A stretch of 32,740 bases of DNA from Puia sp. (lineage in GTDB: Bacteria; Bacteroidota; Bacteroidia; Chitinophagales; Chitinophagaceae): the NCBI GenBank assembly GCA_031292515.1, contig JARLGZ010000229.1:1-32740 (forward strand). The letters run 5' to 3'. The notes below the pieces were generated by a model. It worked only from the letters and a program-made list of their open reading frames with translations, searched no databases and was not told where the DNA came from. The position numbers were made by a program, and so were the translations under genes. Below are positions 7,829 to 15,508 of the stretch, in pieces (within the stretch, counting starts at the first letter, position 1; the number at the start of each line of letters is the position of its first letter).

Positions 7829-9085
7829 TTACTTCACACGGAACCGGTTTATATTAAAAGAAGAAAGATCTATACTGCTTTTTTCCCCTGCTATGATTTC
7901 TTTCACCAGCTTGCCGGTCGCGGCGGCCAGCGAAAGACCGAGCATGGAGTGGCCACCCGCAAATGCAACGTTTGCAAAGGCCGGATGCCTCCCGATATAG
8001 GGCAGTCCATCGGGGCTTAACGGGCGAAGCCCTTTCCACACGCGGGTCATTTCAGGAGGATCGATTTCCAGTCCCGGAAAGTAGGCTTTCGCGGCTTCAT
8101 AAATGGCATCCACCCGGTTTGGGAGCACCCGGTCATTGATCCCGGTCAGTTCCATCGTGCCCCCCAGTCGCAAATCTCTTCCCATGGGTGTCACCGCCAC
8201 CCTCCGCTCGACCAGGATGGCCGGATGACAAAGATTTGCGCCGATCTCAGGATAGGTTATGCTATAGCCTTTCCCGGGCTGCAGGAGCAGTCTGATCCCA
8301 ATCATCCGTGCGATCTCCGGCAGCCAGGAACCGGCGGCCAGCACCCACTGTTCTCCCTCAAATTCCCCCTGGTCGGTGATTACAGACAAAACCCTGTTTT
8401 GTTCCATGCGAAAACCGATCACCCGTGTATTCAACCGGAACCTCACCCCTTTTGCGTCCAGCCGGGTCTTCAACGTCTCCATAAAATCCCCCGGGTGCAA
8501 ATGACAATCTATGGGATAAAGGACGCCTCCAAGCACATCCACCTCCAGGTTTGGTTCAAGAGCGCTGATTTCGCCGGCATCGCAGATCTTCGCGCGGATC
8601 CCCAGGGCTTTGGCCTCTCCGGCTAATTGACGTTCCTTTTTGCCGGATGCCTCTGTCTTGTAGAGCATGAAGCAGCCATTTTCCGCCATACGAAAATGAT
8701 TGCCCAGATCATCCCGCAGCGTGTTCATCAGTTCCCGGCTCAGTTGTAAAATGGCATGCAGGGGCGGGATATTGCGCTCCATGTTTCTCCTGGCCGCCGA
8801 TCTCCAGAATGCCATGCACCAGCGAATCAGATCCCTGTCGAACCTCGGCTGAATATAGAAAGGACTGGAGGAGTCCAACATCCAGACAAGGGCTTTCGCG
8901 ATTATATGGGGAGAAGCCAGCGGTATAAAATGACTCGGTGAAACATACCCGGCATTTCCGAATGAGGTTCCCCGCGTGATGTCCCCCTGGTCGATGATCG
9001 TCACCTCAAAACCTTCCTTCTGCAAATAATACGCACAGCAAAGGCCGATCACGCCGCCCCCTATAATCGTAACAGTCCCCGGCAT
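7829..9085 (-). CDS. FAD-dependent D-amino acid dehydrogenase-like oxidoreductase (DadA family)
   Basis: The 418-residue protein begins with a dinucleotide-binding fold (VTIIGGGVIGLCCAYYLQ; G9-x-G11-x2-G14) and an acidic end of strand two (VTIID). The GTSFGNAGYVSPSHFIPLASP block that follows is characteristic of DadA-type enzymes. Near the C-terminus WKGLRPLSPDGLPYIG and FAGGHSMLGLSLAAATG are the second FAD-contacting region. Such enzymes oxidatively deaminate D-amino acids or D-hydroxyproline; which substrate is used here cannot be told, since no racemase, epimerase or dehydratase neighbours are present. There is no signal peptide, so it acts in the cytoplasm, probably at the inner membrane. 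It is divergent from the serine-hydrolase gene at 9231. Confidence 0.88.
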   Translation of the reverse strand: MPGTVTIIGGGVIGLCCAYYLQKEGFEVTIIDQGDITRGTSFGNAGYVSPSHFIPLASPHIIAKALVWMLDSSSPFYIQPRFDRDLIRWCMAFWRSAARRNMERNIPPLHAILQLSRELMNTLRDDLGNHFRMAENGCFMLYKTEASGKKERQLAGEAKALGIRAKICDAGEISALEPNLEVDVLGGVLYPIDCHLHPGDFMETLKTRLDAKGVRFRLNTRVIGFRMEQNRVLSVITDQGEFEGEQWVLAAGSWLPEIARMIGIRLLLQPGKGYSITYPEIGANLCHPAILVERRVAVTPMGRDLRLGGTMELTGINDRVLPNRVDAIYEAAKAYFPGLEIDPPEMTRVWKGLRPLSPDGLPYIGRHPAFANVAFAGGHSMLGLSLAAATGKLVKEIIAGEKSSIDLSSFNINRFRVK

Positions 9086-9128
9086 TGTATGAATATTTTG
9101 ATGCGATAAACCTTGACGGTTGACCCGG

Positions 9129-9136
9129 CAAAAGTA
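9129..9136 (-). promoter_or_regulatory. Candidate -7 element for the DadA-like gene
   Basis: The minus strand reads TACTTTTG followed by C, a full match to TAnnTTTG, 43 bases before the start at 9085. A TTTTC run about 21 bases further upstream is a possible weak -33 element. Confidence 0.45.
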
Positions 9137-9208
9137 GCGACCGCCTCAGCGGGAAAATAGCACCAGATTAACCTTAATTTCATGCTATTCGGGTTTCAAA
9201 CCGGTTCC

Positions 9209-9216
9209 TATCTTCG
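9209..9216 (+). promoter_or_regulatory. Candidate -7 element for the serine-hydrolase gene
   Basis: TATCTTCG differs at one position from TAnnTTTG and ends 14 bases before the ATG at 9231. The same octamer occurs upstream of the genes at 19158 and 13298 (minus). Confidence 0.3.
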
Positions 9217-9230
9217 GAAAAACATCTACG

Positions 9231-11435
9231 ATGACCATGAAATCCACCAATATTGCAAGGAGAGGAAGCACCGGATTTTGCTGGCTGTATTGTTTTTTGC
9301 TGCTCCTCGTAAACCCATCATCGGCACAGATCAAAACCTCCGCCGGCAAAAATATATCTCCGGGGTTCCTGGACGGGTTTCTGCGGAGACAAATGGATTC
9401 TCTGGGGATGCCAGGTTTGTCTATCGCCATCATCAATAATGACAGAGTCGTCTATCATCGGGCGTTGGGAGTAACGGTCATCGGCAAACCTGAAAAAGTA
9501 GACAATTCCTCTATTTTCGAAGTTGCGTCAATGTCGAAAACAGCCTTTGCATATTTTGTAATGAAGATGGTCGAAAAAGGCGTCCTGGACCTGGATACTC
9601 CTCTGTACCGGTATATGCCTTACCCCGATATCGCGCAGGATGAACGATATAAGCTGATTACCGCCAGGATGGTGCTTTGTCACCGGACCGGTTTCCCCAA
9701 TTGGAGGTATTTTGAGCCTGCCGATACCTCGCTGCACATCAAATATGGAGATTTGTGGCTGAAATTCACCCCCGGCACTCAATTCGCCTATTCGGGGGAA
9801 GGATATCATTATCTGGCCGAAGTCATCGCCTTTCTGAATCATAGGGACCTCAAAACCCTTGATGAAGTATTTCAACGGGTCGTGGCCAGGCCCCTGGGAC
9901 TAACCCATTTTTATTTCTCAGGGAACGGATACGTGAGCCTGCACAAGGTCAACGGCCATGTCAAAGGCCGGAGCGTGGGCAGACCCTGGCCGATATCCTT
10001 CCCTACCCAGGACTCCTCGGTATTCGGAGCCGCAGGCGGTCTGCATACCGAGGCGATGGATTATGCCCGTTTCCTGATCGCTTTGATGGAGCACAAAGGT
10101 ATCGGAGCGGCCAGCCTTGACGAAATGCTCAGGGAACAGGTGCCCGTACCCCGTGATAATGACATCTATCTCGAAGAAGGTTATACAGCCTGGGGCCTGG
10201 GCATTGCGATCCGGCCCACTCGTTATGGAACCGCCTACGAACACGGTGGCAACAACGGGGATTTCCAATCGGGCTACTCCTACCTGAGAGACAGGAAAAC
10301 CGGGTATGTCTTTATGACCAACTGCGACAAAGGAAATGAATTCGGCAAAAGGTTGAACGCCCTTATGGGTATTCCCTTTTCCACGCCGGGAAGCGGGCAG
10401 ACATCCTCTCTGACAAAACCGGCGAGATCAAAAAAGAAGAACTCAATATCCCTATATCCTTCCGAAACCTGGCAAAAGGCGGACGATTATAGCGACTGGG
10501 ATCCCAAAAAACTGGATGGCATCATGAAGTTTGTCATTGACAGTACCAGGGCTTCCGGCATGATGGTCATCGACGACGGAAAACTGGTCTTTAACTATGG
10601 AGATGTAAAGGAATTGAGTTATATCGCTTCCTGCCGGAAAAGCATCTGTTCGATGCTGTATGGACCCTTTGTGGGGAATGGGACCATCAACCTCAAAATG
10701 ACCATCGGCCAGCTGGGAATCGATGATATCGGGGGTCTGCTGCCCATCGAGAAAACGGCGACGATCGATGATATTTTAACGGCTCGTTCAGGAGTTTTCC
10801 ACCCTGCCAGCAATGGAGGGGATGCGCTCTATCTTGCTCCTGAAAGAGGAACAAAAACACCTGGGACTTTTTGGCTTTACAGCAACTGGGACTTCAACGT
10901 AGCCGGTTTCATACTGGAAAAACTGTCTGGCAAATGTATCTATGACCTGGTAGACAGCATGCTGGCCAGGCCTTTGCAAATGCAGGACTGGAACCGCAGC
11001 ATACAACAACACATTGCCGGCGACTCGGACAAATCCGTTTACCCGACCTATCATATGTGGTTTTCTACGGAAGATATGGCGAGGATCGGATACCTGATGC
11101 TTCGCGACGGGCGGTGGAAGGATCAACAAATCCTATCTCCTGACTGGGTTCACAAAATAACCACCATGGTCACCACCCATCAGCAAGCCGTGGAAAACAA
11201 GGATGAGTATTCGATATTCGGATACGGTTATCTTTGGTGGCTCTGGGACAAGCCCTTCGACACCGGCGCCTTCGAAGGCGCTTATTCGGCGATGGGGTCT
11301 TACGGTAACTTTATAACCGTACTTCCTAAACTGGACCTGGTCGTTGCTTTGAAAACCAAAAGCGACTATGAAAGGACGACGAGCCTGGAATCCTACCTGC
11401 TGTTGCTAAACAGGCTGGTGGCGGCACATTTATAG
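9231..11435 (+). CDS. Exported protein with two fused beta-lactamase/PBP-like serine-hydrolase domains
   Basis: This 734-residue protein is a tandem fusion. After a signal peptide (about residues 1-32, ending SSAQ), the first domain (about 40-390) has the catalytic S-x-x-K as S100-M-S-K103, a YSG motif replacing Y-x-N, and an HGG triad motif (EHGGNNG). The second domain (about 410-734) has its own S-x-x-K as S467-C-R-K470, a YSN motif near residue 547, and a closing block ending in YSAMGSYGNF. Both domains therefore keep nucleophile and general-base residues. Family members include class C beta-lactamases, D-aminopeptidases and esterases; the substrate here is unknown and resistance should not be assumed. 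The ATG at 9231 is used; another in-frame ATG is six bases on. It is monocistronic and divergent from the DadA-like gene. Confidence 0.88.
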   Translation: MTMKSTNIARRGSTGFCWLYCFLLLLVNPSSAQIKTSAGKNISPGFLDGFLRRQMDSLGMPGLSIAIINNDRVVYHRALGVTVIGKPEKVDNSSIFEVASMSKTAFAYFVMKMVEKGVLDLDTPLYRYMPYPDIAQDERYKLITARMVLCHRTGFPNWRYFEPADTSLHIKYGDLWLKFTPGTQFAYSGEGYHYLAEVIAFLNHRDLKTLDEVFQRVVARPLGLTHFYFSGNGYVSLHKVNGHVKGRSVGRPWPISFPTQDSSVFGAAGGLHTEAMDYARFLIALMEHKGIGAASLDEMLREQVPVPRDNDIYLEEGYTAWGLGIAIRPTRYGTAYEHGGNNGDFQSGYSYLRDRKTGYVFMTNCDKGNEFGKRLNALMGIPFSTPGSGQTSSLTKPARSKKKNSISLYPSETWQKADDYSDWDPKKLDGIMKFVIDSTRASGMMVIDDGKLVFNYGDVKELSYIASCRKSICSMLYGPFVGNGTINLKMTIGQLGIDDIGGLLPIEKTATIDDILTARSGVFHPASNGGDALYLAPERGTKTPGTFWLYSNWDFNVAGFILEKLSGKCIYDLVDSMLARPLQMQDWNRSIQQHIAGDSDKSVYPTYHMWFSTEDMARIGYLMLRDGRWKDQQILSPDWVHKITTMVTTHQQAVENKDEYSIFGYGYLWWLWDKPFDTGAFEGAYSAMGSYGNFITVLPKLDLVVALKTKSDYERTTSLESYLLLLNRLVAAHL

Positions 11436-11753
11436 ACCGTTCGAAGTATCGTCATCCCTGTTCCATCCGGCTCACATTGTCAGCTAATTCATGTGCCAGG
11501 GCTCCGGAAATCATCCGGCAGCGGCCGGTTCAATAAATGCTCATGCAGGAACGGGTAGTCTTCCTGATAGGACTGCCTTCTTTTGGGAAGGCTCCAACTC
11601 CGCCGTACCACGGATGATCCGAAGCTACCTGTCGCCGTTCATTTCCTCAATAATTTATTTATCAAATTATTTATCAAAGCCTTGCGCGGAATGCAGTAGG
11701 CCGGCAACCAACATCATGAAAGCAGGGTTTTGCCTATCTTTATAAAAAAAACA
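11436..11753. other. 318-bp intergenic region
   Basis: No supported gene. An open plus-strand frame of 84 codons (11491-11745) has no recognisable features and overlaps the next gene's upstream region. A minus-strand open stretch across 11500-11640 lacks a convincing start. The region holds a perfect 12-bp tandem duplication (11655-11678) and a TATCTTTA motif at 11735-11742, both upstream of the dehydrogenase gene. Confidence 0.4.
11655..11678 (+). repeat. Perfect 2 x 12-bp tandem repeat (TTATTTATCAAA)
   Basis: Two exact head-to-tail copies lie 76 bases upstream of the dehydrogenase start at 11754. They could be a paired binding site for a regulator or a slippage product; nothing in the sequence decides this. 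Confidence 0.6.
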
Positions 11754-12605
11754 ATGGTAGCATTTTTAGGCATGGGTCTTCTGGGTTCAAACTTCACGAG
11801 AGCCCTGAGGAACAGGGGAATCGCGGTCCACGTATGGAATCGCACACCGTCAAAGGCACTGGCTCTCGAACAATACGGAGCAAAAGCATTTGAACATGCA
11901 GCCGATGCCGTAAAAGGAGCGGACACCATCCATCTCGCGCTAAAAGACGATGCCACTGTCGATGAGATCCTTGCGAAAGCAAGCCCCGGATTCAGCCCCG
12001 GAGCCACTATCATCGATCATACTACCACTTCGGCGGCAGGAGCAATATCGAGGACCCGGGCGTGGAAGGATCACGGGTATACCTACCTGCACGCGCCGGT
12101 ATTTATGGGGCCGCAGAATGCGCTCGAGGCTACCGGTTTTATGCTGGTATCCGGCGATCAGGATACCATTCGCAGGATGGAACCGGAATTGTCCAAAATG
12201 ACGGGAAAGATCCTCAACTTTGGCGCCGAAGAAGGCCGGGCGGCCGGGATGAAGCTGATCGGCAATCTCTTCCTGGTGGCTTTTACCGCCGGTATTGCGG
12301 ACACCCTGTCGCTGGCGAAAGCCTTGCATATTCCCGTTAGCGATATCCTGACCCTTTTCGATTCCTGGAACCCTGGCACCCTCCTGCCCGCCCGGATCAA
12401 AAGAATGACGGCAGGCAGTTATGATCAACCAGGCTGGGAGTTGAGTATGGCTCGAAAAGACGTGGGGTTGTTTATGGAAGCTGCCCGTCAAGGCGGAACA
12501 AATTTAGCCGTAATTCCCGCAGTGGCCGCCGAAATGGATCGCTGGATCGAAAAGGGGCATGGGAACGACGACTGGACCGTAATAGGCAAGGAATCGGCCT
12601 CCTAA
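11754..12605 (+). CDS. NAD(P)-dependent oxidoreductase, 3-hydroxyisobutyrate dehydrogenase family
   Basis: The 283-residue protein starts with a Rossmann motif (MVAFLGMGLLGSNF, G-x-G-x2-G) and NRT after strand two, which favours NADP. A DHTTTSAAGA block stands where the family has the substrate-binding D-x-S-T, and GRAAGMKLIGN carries the catalytic Lys with its Asn. The last third is the helical dimerisation domain. Relatives reduce or oxidise small beta-hydroxy acids and include glyoxylate/succinic semialdehyde reductases and imine-reductase-like enzymes; the substrate is unknown. I chose ATG 11754 over an in-frame TTG at 11730, because family members begin right at the Rossmann strand. It converges with the lipoprotein gene at 12633. 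Confidence 0.87.
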   Translation: MVAFLGMGLLGSNFTRALRNRGIAVHVWNRTPSKALALEQYGAKAFEHAADAVKGADTIHLALKDDATVDEILAKASPGFSPGATIIDHTTTSAAGAISRTRAWKDHGYTYLHAPVFMGPQNALEATGFMLVSGDQDTIRRMEPELSKMTGKILNFGAEEGRAAGMKLIGNLFLVAFTAGIADTLSLAKALHIPVSDILTLFDSWNPGTLLPARIKRMTAGSYDQPGWELSMARKDVGLFMEAARQGGTNLAVIPAVAAEMDRWIEKGHGNDDWTVIGKESAS

Positions 12606-12632
12606 AAGAGCGCGGGAAGCTCAAATCCCGGC

Positions 12633-13298
12633 TTAATAGGCATAAATATATCCCCCATCCACCAGGCCTTTTGAAATATCTTTCACCGTAGAGGAACGCA
12701 AAGTGAGACGCGTGTTCCCGCTGCCTTCGGTCAGATCTTTGCCTTTGCCCCTGGCATCCAGCTGAGCGGTCCATACAGAGAATCGCGTCTTTGGATCTAC
12801 CAGGTAACACTGGAACATCGATTTTGCCGTGGTGGGAGCTTTGAATTTGTCCCGGTGGTTAAAATAATAAGGCGAGGTGCTGAGCCGTGTGCCCGTATTG
12901 TAGGCTGTATGGGAATACCTGGTGAAGTCGACGAGCAAAACGGCCTCTATCCTGAGACTGTCGATCTGATTCGTAAAGTCGGCGTAACTATTGTAATCGT
13001 AGGTGAACAGATCGCCCGACTTTATGATTTTTGTATGGGAACTGGACAAATATTCGGAAAGCAGATTCTCCGCATCATTTCTGGCGACGAATTTACCCGT
13101 ATCCGAGAAAGCCGGCCGGACGCAGATATTGTAGGTCGTCGAATCCAGGAAATGGAAGTCTATATTCCCATCCACATAGACGACCATGACGTTCTTAAAG
13201 GGCCTGGGGACCTCCTTTTCATCGATCACCCTCACCAAAGGAGCCGCGCAGCCGGAAAGGAATAAGATACCAGCCAGAAAATAAAAGAATCCCTTCAT
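12633..13298 (-). CDS. Lipoprotein of unknown function
   Basis: A 221-residue protein with a clear lipoprotein signal: residues 1-17 end in the lipobox LSGC, followed by AAP. The mature part is not one I recognise. It has a VMVVYVDGNIDF strand near residue 38, a central DSLRIEAVLLVDFTRYSH stretch, and a closing ARGKGKDLTEGSGN. The alternating strands and a SVWTAQLDA segment suggest a small alpha/beta domain like those of LpoB/penicillin-binding-protein activators or CsgG-like lipoproteins, but that is only an impression. It probably sits in the outer or inner membrane facing the periplasm. It is transcribed alone, downstream of a possible -7 element and a perfect palindrome. Confidence 0.65.
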   Translation of the reverse strand: MKGFFYFLAGILFLSGCAAPLVRVIDEKEVPRPFKNVMVVYVDGNIDFHFLDSTTYNICVRPAFSDTGKFVARNDAENLLSEYLSSSHTKIIKSGDLFTYDYNSYADFTNQIDSLRIEAVLLVDFTRYSHTAYNTGTRLSTSPYYFNHRDKFKAPTTAKSMFQCYLVDPKTRFSVWTAQLDARGKGKDLTEGSGNTRLTLRSSTVKDISKGLVDGGYIYAY

Positions 13299-13325
13299 AA
13301 ATATACACGGATAAGTGGTATTATA

Positions 13326-13340
13326 TGATTCATTGAATCA
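13326..13340. promoter_or_regulatory. Perfect palindrome TGATTCA-T-TGAATCA
   Basis: Two 7-base arms around one base lie between the candidate -7 element (13358-13365) and the start codon (13298) of the lipoprotein gene, a position suited to an operator. Confidence 0.35.
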
Positions 13341-13357
13341 TTACCATTCCGAGGGCC

Positions 13358-13365
13358 CGAAGATA
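13358..13365 (-). promoter_or_regulatory. Candidate -7 element for the lipoprotein gene
   Basis: The minus strand reads TATCTTCG, the same octamer found upstream of the genes at 9231 and 19158. It lies 60 bases before the start at 13298. No -33 element is evident. Confidence 0.25.
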
Positions 13366-13400
13366 AAATAAATTATCTGGTTATCCGCTGTCCACTGGCT

Positions 13401-13414
13401 ACCGGTTACCGGTT
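13401..13414. repeat. Perfect 2 x 7-bp tandem repeat overlapping a stop codon
   Basis: ACCGGTT occurs twice head to tail. The second copy overlaps the TAA stop (13413-13415, minus) of the secreted protein gene. Related GGTTATC words flank the pair on both sides. Confidence 0.55.
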
Positions 13415-14033
13415 ATCTGTTTACCTGCCTTGTCAGCTGGGCCATGTCCAGCGGGCTATTATAAGTTTTCAGGGAAGCCGCCAATTTTGTCAGGATACTC
13501 TTCGCGTGGAGAAGATCGTTTGACTTAAAGACAGGCGCATTGATGTCGACGACCTGGTCGAAGAAGAGGGTGGAAAAATAGATCTGTCGGCTCACCAGTT
13601 TGTAATCCTTTGGCATGTCAAAATACCACACCAGGAATAAATGCCCTTTCAGGTTCAGCCATTCTGTCTGGAGGTTGGTGTATCCGTGCCGCAACTTCTT
13701 CTTGTAGAAATCCAACTCGTAATTCATATATTTTGTGAGGACCTCTCTCTCTTTTTCGGGAGTCAGATTTGTAAGATCAGTGTGCTCGGGAACGGGTACA
13801 AGCGTGGACTGTACGATCTGTCTGTCGATATTGGCAAAGCCGGGGAGATCGGATGGCTTCACTGACCTGGTCATAATATCCATCGTATAGGAACGGGTTT
13901 TCCCCGAATAGAGAAGCAGTGACTTCTTTTTACCCGTTAACAAGGAGGCATGCACATCATCGCGCTGCGAATCCTTCTGGGAAAAAGCAGCAAAAGCCAT
14001 AGAAAACAGCAGGAGCAGGATAGTGGATTTCAT
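13413..14033 (-). CDS. Secreted protein of unknown function
   Basis: A 206-residue protein with a signal peptide (MKSTILLLLFSMAFAAFSQ, cleavage near FSQ/K). I do not recognise the mature part. It has a basic GKKKSLLLYSGKTRSY segment near residue 35, an acidic/charged TPEKEREVLTKYMNYEL helix near residue 90, a LFLVWYFDMPKDYK stretch near residue 132, and no cysteines after the signal. It may be a small periplasmic protein. It lies between a lipoprotein gene and an L,D-transpeptidase gene on the same strand, separated from the latter by 170 bases, so a cell-envelope role is possible but unproven. Confidence 0.65.
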   Translation of the reverse strand: MKSTILLLLFSMAFAAFSQKDSQRDDVHASLLTGKKKSLLLYSGKTRSYTMDIMTRSVKPSDLPGFANIDRQIVQSTLVPVPEHTDLTNLTPEKEREVLTKYMNYELDFYKKKLRHGYTNLQTEWLNLKGHLFLVWYFDMPKDYKLVSRQIYFSTLFFDQVVDINAPVFKSNDLLHAKSILTKLAASLKTYNSPLDMAQLTRQVNR

Positions 14034-14135
14034 AGTAAGTTGTTTAAAAAGAGGTTGGGGCCCTTATGGACCCCACCTTGTATTCGTCAAATTGATTTCA
14101 ATGCTTATTCAATGCCGGCTGCTATTCATTCAACT

Positions 14136-14153
14136 CTGTTCAACTGTTCAACT
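14136..14153. repeat. 2.25 x 8-bp tandem repeat (CTGTTCAA)
   Basis: Two exact copies and two further matching bases lie in the 170-bp gap 50 bases beyond the stop of the L,D-transpeptidase gene. A related ATTCAACT word precedes them. Nothing else was seen in this gap. Confidence 0.5.
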
Positions 14154-14203
14154 CAAATATTATTTTTTCCTTCCATTTAATCCCCGCTCTTTATCTAGCC
14201 CTT

Positions 14204-15112
14204 TTACCCGTTAAGAACGGTAGATTGAGTTAAATATTTTTTAGAGGGATAGTAAATAAAGAAACAAGTACCATTTTTTACGGCCGGGATGATAAGGGAG
14301 CTCATTTCTTCGGGAACGGCCGGACAACCGAAGGTCGTACCCATCACGCCATATTTATGCAAAATCCTGAGGCTGACATAAGAAGCACCGTGTATCACGA
14401 TATTCCGTTCGTTTGCGTGATCATTGAACCCTTTATCAAGACCTTCTATCCTCAGAGACAGACCGTTAACACCAGTGTAGGTCTTCCGGGTCACATAAAA
14501 ACCAAGGCTGCTCTTGCACGATTCGGGCCTGTTGGAAAAGGAGTTTGCATATTCTTCACCGGAGTTAATACCGTGAGCAACATACGTGCGGTAAAGAAGC
14601 TTATGACTGTGGATGTCGATGACATACATTCTCCTGCTGCTGGAAGACTGGCTGAAATCACAGATAGACAATACATCCGTCCTCTGCAGAAGTCCTTTCT
14701 TGCGGAGTTTGTAGTACCCGATCATTCCATATTCAAATGCCTTCTGGCTCAAACCGGAATCCTGTAATTCCATATCGTTGTAGATCACTGATGCCTGGCT
14801 GATCACCATTCTCAGTTCCGCCTTCTGGGCAGCCGCCATTTCCGCTCTCCTGGCAACCATCTTCAACCTGGCAGCTTCCTTTTCCGCTTGCACCTTCGTC
14901 ATTTCCGCACTGTTGTTGGCATACAACGGCATCGCGGCGATCCGGTAATGAATGATATTGCGGATCAGATCGGCGGTGTGATAGCCGGCAGCCGATGCTG
15001 TACCCAGTGTCTCGTTCGAAGATTCCGTATTTCCATGTACGAACATGGCCGGACCCGTAATGAATAACAAGAGAAGAGAAAGTTTGCTAAGGGTAGTTTT
15101 AAAGAGTTTCAT
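14204..15112 (-). CDS. Murein L,D-transpeptidase catalytic-domain protein (YkuD_2 type)
   Basis: The 302-residue exported protein ends in a catalytic domain with an IVIHGA histidine motif and the Cys motif GTTFGCPAVP, the H...G-C-P arrangement of YkuD_2 (PF13645) domains. Such enzymes act on peptidoglycan stem peptides in the periplasm, making or breaking 3-3 crosslinks or attaching proteins. After a signal peptide (1-27) there is an Ala/Glu/Lys-rich helical stretch at about residues 70-105, then a DVLSICDFSQSSSSRRMYVID strand entering the fold. I chose ATG 15112 over an in-frame TTG at 15172, since it places the signal peptide at the very N-terminus. It is divergent from the GMC oxidoreductase gene. 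Confidence 0.85.
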   Translation of the reverse strand: MKLFKTTLSKLSLLLLFITGPAMFVHGNTESSNETLGTASAAGYHTADLIRNIIHYRIAAMPLYANNSAEMTKVQAEKEAARLKMVARRAEMAAAQKAELRMVISQASVIYNDMELQDSGLSQKAFEYGMIGYYKLRKKGLLQRTDVLSICDFSQSSSSRRMYVIDIHSHKLLYRTYVAHGINSGEEYANSFSNRPESCKSSLGFYVTRKTYTGVNGLSLRIEGLDKGFNDHANERNIVIHGASYVSLRILHKYGVMGTTFGCPAVPEEMSSLIIPAVKNGTCFFIYYPSKKYLTQSTVLNG

Positions 15113-15206
15113 GAGCTTGGGGATTTGTGTCAGTAAAGGCAATGCCCATACCAAACGATAAAAAATTGACAATCAACATTTTAAAAAACCACAAATCCAG
15201 AATCCA

Positions 15207-15229
15207 TTCCCATCATGGGAAATATTTCC
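15207..15229. promoter_or_regulatory. Two overlapping perfect palindromes, candidate operator
   Basis: TTCCCAT-C-ATGGGAA (15207-15221) overlaps GGAAATATTTCC (15218-15229). Both are perfect inverted repeats and share four bases. They lie in the divergent intergenic region between the L,D-transpeptidase and GMC genes, about 95 bases before the former. Confidence 0.4.
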
Positions 15230-15288
15230 AAAATAGAATAAGATGTCCTGTATCTGCGCTGATTCCCCGGCCGGAATTCAATGCATTT

Positions 15289-15296
15289 TATCTTTA
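15289..15296 (+). promoter_or_regulatory. Candidate -7 element for the GMC/nitrilase pair
   Basis: TATCTTTA is one base from TAnnTTTG. It is 212 bases before the preferred start at 15509, which would leave a long leader. No -33 element is clear. Confidence 0.2.
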
Positions 15297-15508
15297 CATT
15301 TACTTACCCGGCCTGTCAGATGGCAAAACAAACCGGCAAAAGAAAAACCGCCCCGGCCCTATTGCGAAATTCACACAACACTTTGCCACCAGTACAACAT
15401 TCGAAGCTACACGGGGAATCGGAACAAAACGGGTTAACAGAATTGAACGGGACGCCAATAAATGAAGCCCTCCATAAAATAAATAAGACGGTCCAACAAA
15501 ATAAAACA

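Larger units (their letters stand above)
15113..15508. other. 396-bp divergent control region
   Basis: The region separates the divergent L,D-transpeptidase and GMC genes. It contains two overlapping perfect palindromes (15207-15229) and a TATCTTTA motif (15289-15296) that could start the GMC transcript with a leader of about 200 bases. The GMC reading frame is open back to an ATG at 15281, but those 76 codons are low in recognisable protein character and are treated as untranslated. Confidence 0.45.

Noticed and set aside
9231-11435. A beta-lactamase antibiotic-resistance gene
   Set aside because: The S-x-x-K fold is shared by esterases and peptidases, and the Tyr motifs deviate in the first domain. 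Nothing points to beta-lactam hydrolysis.
11491-11745. An 84-codon open frame before the dehydrogenase gene
   Set aside because: No motif, and part of it is the product of the 12-bp tandem repeat. It ends right at the next gene's start region.
15281-15508. A 76-codon N-terminal extension of the GMC oxidoreductase reading frame
   Set aside because: The family begins at the FAD-binding strand shortly after ATG 15509. The extension has no recognisable signal or domain and spans a likely promoter region.
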